Below, in pieces: positions 59,201-64,000 of a stretch of DNA of 64,000 nt. Made by a program: the position numbers and the translations under genes. Source of the stretch: Puffinus mauretanicus (taxonomy: Eukaryota > Chordata > Aves > Procellariiformes > Procellariidae). The stretch lies in contig JAJKFH010000374.1 in the NCBI GenBank assembly GCA_023333565.1, positions 1,364,001 through 1,428,000 of the forward strand, written 5' to 3'. Below the pieces are notes generated by a model that was not told where the DNA came from, searched no databases, and saw nothing but the letters and a program-made list of their open reading frames with translations. How positions within the stretch are numbered: the first letter of the stretch is position 1; every line of letters starts with the position of its first letter.

Positions 59201-62200
59201 TCAAAAGCATGGATATTTGTGCAGCTGTTAAAACAAACGCTAGACATACTTTGAGCATCAGAGTATGTGAAATATTTCAGTTCAAAGCTCTTTATCGTAG
59301 AGAATGCAGTGAAAATAGAAGCAGATCTCTGTCCTCAGATTGGGAATTACATATGCCGCTGTGTACCATGGTGGAAGCAAGGTTTCTCCAGGTGTCATAG
59401 TATTTTATTCTGTATTTAGATGTAATGACAGGTCCACACCAAAGTCCAGAACTTCTTGTGCCTTTGGTCCCTGCCTCCCCTTGGCTTGAGTTGGGAAAGT
59501 ATTATGAATATTAATTAATGAACCAGCTCAGCTTATTCCTGCTGTGTTTTTCTGCCTCTGTCTTCAAGTGTGTGTTTTGTGTAGTGAGCTGGTGGTAGTG
59601 GCATGGGGCTGATTTGTTGAGGATTGAGGTTAAAGTTGTCTGGGGAAGCTTTCCAAAAAAAAGTGGTGAATTAAAGATGTCAGAAGCAATAATGCCTGAG
59701 AAACCACTTGTTACCAGTGAATTAATGACTTGTTTGCTAATTAACAGCCTAAGGCAAAGTTGAGGTAACACTCCTAACAATCTGGTCATTAATTCAGTAG
59801 CAACTGATTTCAAGGGCAATGTTGCCATTTTGAACAGTAATTGTATTCCTGATTCTGGATTATACGCGCCGTGCAAAATGCCTTTACTTACTGTTGAGTC
59901 AGAGTCTCCTCCTGGAGCGATGGAGGCATGATAGGAGACACCAAGGCAAGTACCAGTGGGGGAAATTTGAGAAGAGAAATAGTTTGTTCTGTAGGTCAGA
60001 GTTGCTATATCTCCATCTTCTGAGAAAATAAGGATGTGGCAGGACGGCTGTGGACACCTTCCATCATGGTGATCCATCTGCACAGAAGTTGGTGGTGTTT
60101 GACGTTGTTGGCTCATGAGGGATTGAGATCCTTTCCTCCCATATAAAGGGAGAGAAAACCATCTCTGCTATCAGACCAGGTTTCGATGACTTAATTTATT
60201 TTATTATTTATTTATTTGGTGTGATTTTGATAGTTATGAAGTTACTCTGAAATAGGTTTCTAGGCTATGGGGTCTCACCAGCTTTTGGAGTCTCAAGGTC
60301 AGGTGGTACTCAGACTACTGTGAGAGGACCCTGCTGGGGTTGGTTCTTCCTTCCTATCCTTTTCTTTTCCTTGTTAGTCCTGGAAGTGTCTCTTGCCTGC
60401 CTGTCTGGGACATACACATACCACACCGACTACAATCATAACTAATTTGGCCCAAAAAAGTGGCATTTAGAAGACAGGAGCGCTTGCTTGTTCAGGGATG
60501 AATATTGTTTCTTTGGAGAGAACTTCTCAGCATTGTGCCGACTGTGAGTGCCACTAACAGCGTGATGGAGCAGCCTCAAGTAGGCATGGGTCTCATTAAC
60601 TCACCCGAGACGCTTGATGTTCTCTTCTCCAAACTTAAAACCATGTTATCTAAATTATTTTCTATAAGGATTTTTTCAATTCTCTGAGGACTTCTTGAAA
60701 TTATAATATTGATTTAAAAACAAAAAAGAAAAAAAACCTCCCCAAAACAGACTTCAAGGCTTTGTGTGTGTTCTTTGAAAGCGCCATTATTGATGTTCTC
60801 TGGGGGATGATTAACTGCTTAATGGGGATGTTGCTGAGTCAGTACTCAGCAAATTGCAGAGCACGGTAAAAGGGGGCACTGTGGTTTTGAAGATTAGAGC
60901 ATGTGGGCAGAAGCAAGGGGATTTTTTTAATAAGATGACTGTTTAGCTTCAGATCCCACCTGAACTTTAAGGTTGGCAGCTTCATTCTCCTCTCAAAACT
61001 TGTTTCCACATCTTTAGCAGGATATGCCACTCTGTCAGTGCAGAATATACTAATGGACAGACTCATATTTTTGTCCGTCACTGATAACCTCTTTGTGTAG
61101 TCTGGTGTAAACTGTAGGGACCTAGTACAGTGCTTAGTGGCATTTGAGAAAAGTAACTTTTCTCATTTGAGAAAAGTTCAAATGAGTGGTCAGGTTTTCT
61201 TTTAAAAAGAACATTTTGTTAGCAGTCTGACATCATTACGAGATCATCTCACGTAGGAAAAATTTACTGAACCTGTCTGTCCCTCATGTCTTGTGGTTAT
61301 ATGAAATCAGCATATCACATCTTCAGTTACTTTCTTTAGAATACTTTTTGGGGAGGGGTTTAATAGACCAAGAAAGAATATGGACCCAGCATTCTCCCAG
61401 CAGGCAGTTCCCCAGCTAACCCTGAGACATTATAGCACTACCACAACCCATATATTCTTAGGGCCAGTGCTGCATGCGTTCTGTAAGCTGCATGCATTCC
61501 CTTCCTGACCTGAAATCTTAACCAGTTTTTAGATGTTGTTTTTTATCTGAAGAAAGAAAATCCCAATTCGGGTCACTTGTTGGGCTGTGTGTTGTTTTCA
61601 GATTCAGTTATTGCTTGCTATATTGCTTTTCTGCCTTGTGGGAGCTGAGCCAGCTTCCTTTCTGATTCGGAGAACTCCTTCCAGCAACAAGATTCTGACT
61701 CATTCCTGCTTGGCTTCCAGAGACCGTTTTGCTGCTAACTTTAGGCTCTTCATCTTTGCTAGTCAGCTTCCATGCATCTTTGGAAAAAATGGCGCATGGC
61801 TTTGTGGGCAGGAGATCCAGTTCTGTTAACTTCTGTATCTCTTGGCAAGTGAAGGAAGAGGCAGTAGTTTTCCTTTCATCTTCCAAACTGGCAGTTTCTC
61901 ATAACTCAGTATTCTACCATCATAATCAGTAAAGAATTTACATCCAAATGTACATTGGAATTATCCACTTGTGGGGAAAAGTCTCTCATTATTCCAAACC
62001 ACTTGCCATCTGCCATGCAGAATGCTAATAGGGATGATTAGTTATTGCTTTTGCAGGTTCAGTAGGATAGGGATCATTTAATTTTATACGGTTTTGTACA
62101 GTTTTTTGCATATTGCTACCCTCCTCCTCCCCCAAAGAGCCACAGCCCACCACCAAAACCCCAGTGCCTTCAGTTTATGGGGTGCTAAGGAAGCCGGTTA

Positions 62201-62864
62201 AATTTGGTTGAAATTGCACTTGGCAAAACACAATGAAGTATAAATTGAAGTCTTTTAGGATGACCCATTGGTCAAATGGGAAATGATCGCTTGTGTGTGA
62301 GGATAAACTGTGTAGGAGGACAGAAGAGTTTGTGATACGTCGGAGTAAGTAAGATAGAGAGCTGAACCAGCATTGGATGGGTCACACAACCTCTTTGCAT
62401 AAATTTCATCACTGAAATGGAGAGATTGTTGTTGGATTTCCAAAATTAGAGGTTTTTAGAGAACTGCTAAATTTTACTTATTTTCCACTTCAATCTGTAT
62501 GTTTTAGAGTTTGGGTGTTCAGGTTTTTTTGCTTGATGAAGAAAATATGGTTGGGTCAGACTGTTTTCACTGAATGCAGTACAGTGACACTACAGGTTGC
62601 TGACATTTGAGATTTGGACATTTGTGTTAACTTTTGTTCTCAGTGATAGAATCTAATTACTTACACAGCAGAAGATTTCAGAACAGCTTCTGCATATCAG
62701 AAGGAAAGGAGGTATCTGTCCTGGAAAGGACAAGGGTGCGCGAGTGCACGAATTGCAGTGGGGAATTGTGTGGCAGCTTCAAACAAGCTGTCAGAACAGG
62801 AATGCAGATTGGGAAGTACTTGAGTGACAAATTTTGTACGATCACAGAGTCATTCAGAAACTCA
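56281..62864. other. Intronic stretch without recognised genes
   Basis: Contains a 201-codon minus-strand ORF (60116-59511) inside an AT-rich block that resembles conserved non-coding DNA, an A-rich tract at 60716-60745, and a repeat/hairpin combination at 61141-61177. No domain, CHCH-like exon or RNA gene was recognised. Confidence 0.5.
61141..61177. repeat. Interleaved direct and inverted repeat
   Basis: catttgagaaaagt occurs twice (61141-61154 and 61164-61177). The first copy also pairs with the intervening acttttctca, giving 10-bp arms around a single base. It is probably the product of a template-switch or slippage event. Confidence 0.85.
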
Positions 62865-62960
62865 TAGTACTTTATAAATATGCATTCATTAGGCACTTCC
62901 ATCGACAAGGTAGGGAAAAAGAGAATCGGCTGACCTATTATTGAAATGCAGCTGTCAAGG
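62865..62960 (-). mobile_element. Possible MIR-type relic, minus orientation (tail part only)
   Basis: The + strand reads agtactttataaatatgcat, tcattaggcacttccatcga and caaggtagggaaaaag, reminiscent of the antisense MIR tail (a gctttacaaa-like segment, attaatcctcac, gaggtagg). Only about 90 bases fit and the CORE is unclear. Confidence 0.35.
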
Positions 62961-62983
62961 GGGAGAGAAAGAGAGAGGGGAAA
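62958..62983. repeat. Purine-rich (GA) low-complexity tract
   Basis: aagggggagagaaagagaga followed by gggga, all purine. Confidence 0.85.
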
Positions 62984-64000
62984 TACTGCAGCTGTGCAGT
63001 CGTGTGCTGCAGACAGACAATGTGACAAAGCTTATGGGAAGGATTTAGAAAGACAAGAATACAACTGCTTCAGCTGAGATTTGGAGGTAGTGCCCCTGCT
63101 TTCATGAAAACTGTCACGAGGTTTCACCTTTTCTTTTAGTACATCCCCTCATACTCTACACAATATGTTACTTCTACAAGCCTTGTATTCCATCCAGATC
63201 AGTGGCAAAGCCTGATGAGCAGTGTTTTGAATACATGAGGCTGATCAGAAATATTTCCTTCCTGATCACATTAGTTTATCCTCATGAGGCATGCAGTCTG
63301 TTTACACTGTGCTAGGTTATGTAGCTTAAATATTACTGAATTTTTAGTAGAGGTTTGGATAATCTATTAATCTTCTTCCATCTCTCATTTCACTTGCCAA
63401 ACAGCTGCAACATGACTCTTCCCTCTTTCATTCAAGCCACGTTATCAAGCTGATGCGCAGGATCAGGGAATCCCATAGGTTGTAGTGAGGCCATAGTATT
63501 TGCTTTGTGATAGTGCAGCATCCTGCAGCCTATGCTGAAAGTTAGCTTTCCTGGCTGTTTGTTCTGTGCTGATGAGTTTGTTATATGTGAATGAAATGCT
63601 TCAATTGTGTTTAATTTTCTGCTGTAAATGTCAAGGATGCAATAACGAGAGAGGATGGAACCTTTCTGTGTGCTGTGTATTGCATCTGTCTGGAGTTATT
63701 TTTGTGACATGTTAAAGAGAAGCCATCAGAGCCAACTGCTACCCAAGGGAGAATGCAGTTTTACAGGTCAGTTAACCACTTACCGGTTTTTATATATGTA
63801 CAGTACAGCATGGCAGCACACCACATTTATATGACCAAAGTATCACTGAGCTTAGTCTGAAATGCATGTAATTACCCTGGATATATAAACATGCTACCAA
63901 CTATATGACACATCTCTGATTCCTTCCTGACATGCAGAAACTGCTGCTGTGTGCCCTGGGTTTTGCCCACAGCGTTGCCCGTGCACCTCATTGCTGACCT
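62984..64000. other. Intronic end of window, no recognised features
   Basis: Plain intronic sequence. The acceptor-like ttttgcccacag near 63961-63972 does not lead into a frame compatible with the preceding CHCHD6 exon. No repeat or RNA gene was recognised. Confidence 0.5.

Larger units (their letters stand above)
53343..64000 (+). other. CHCHD6: CHCHD6 intron, 5' part (3' end outside window)
   Basis: The intron begins with donor gtgagg and is phase 2. I searched the remaining 10.7 kb by eye for an exon encoding the CHCH domain, with its cysteine pairs spaced nine residues apart, and found none. The next exon therefore lies beyond the window end. The pyrimidine-ag at about 63961-63972 would give a frame that stops within a few codons, so it is not the continuation. 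Confidence 0.85.

Noticed and set aside
63961..64000. Acceptor-like ttttgcccacag at the end of the window as the next CHCHD6 exon
   Set aside because: Completing the split codon here leads to a stop within nine codons and the peptide does not resemble the segment before the CHCH domain.
1..64000. Prokaryotic-type systems (operons, CRISPR, toxin-antitoxin, phage)
   Set aside because: No tightly packed ORFs, ribosome-binding sites or direct-repeat arrays; the window is vertebrate intron.

Overview
This window is intronic DNA from a vertebrate nuclear genome. It was most likely taken from a sauropsid, probably a bird. The evidence is the base composition, GT-AG introns, decayed CR1-type LINE and MIR-type SINE relics, few young repeats, and no recognisable L1 or Alu/B1 elements. 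Species cannot be fixed from the sequence alone.

The only gene I can support is a + strand gene matching CHCHD6 (MIC25), a mitochondrial inner-membrane MICOS subunit. Two internal coding exons are visible: 33046-33129 (28 codons, starts and ends in phase 0) and 53272-53342 (71 nt, ends after the second base of a codon). They are separated by a complete 20.1 kb intron and read continuously across the junction. Together they encode the end of the central coiled-coil segment, just before the C-terminal CHCH domain. The 5' exons, the CHCH exons, the promoter and the 3' end lie outside the window. The first 33 kb and the last 10.7 kb are therefore partial flanking introns.

The introns hold, in order: a candidate old retroviral LTR on the minus strand (about 7.2-7.8 kb); an A-rich low-complexity tract (9.9-10.0 kb); a MIR relic (about 17.0 kb); a possible 21-nt in-frame microexon (27.5 kb); a nest of two CR1/L3-like LINE relics around a MIR relic (35.8-36.9 kb); a CpG-rich patch of about 0.5 kb (48.4-49.0 kb); two more MIR relics (52.1 and 56.2 kb) and a weaker one (62.9 kb); and scattered homopolymer tracts and short tandem duplications. 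The many ORFs of 60-222 codons on both strands have no recognisable domain, no partner exons and no coding signature, and I treat them as chance ORFs.

I found no operon, CRISPR array, RNA gene or novel multi-gene system. The observations most worth a second look are the microexon candidate, the CpG-rich patch with its 222-codon antisense ORF, the LTR candidate with the open frame beside it, and several AT-rich stretches that read like conserved non-coding elements.
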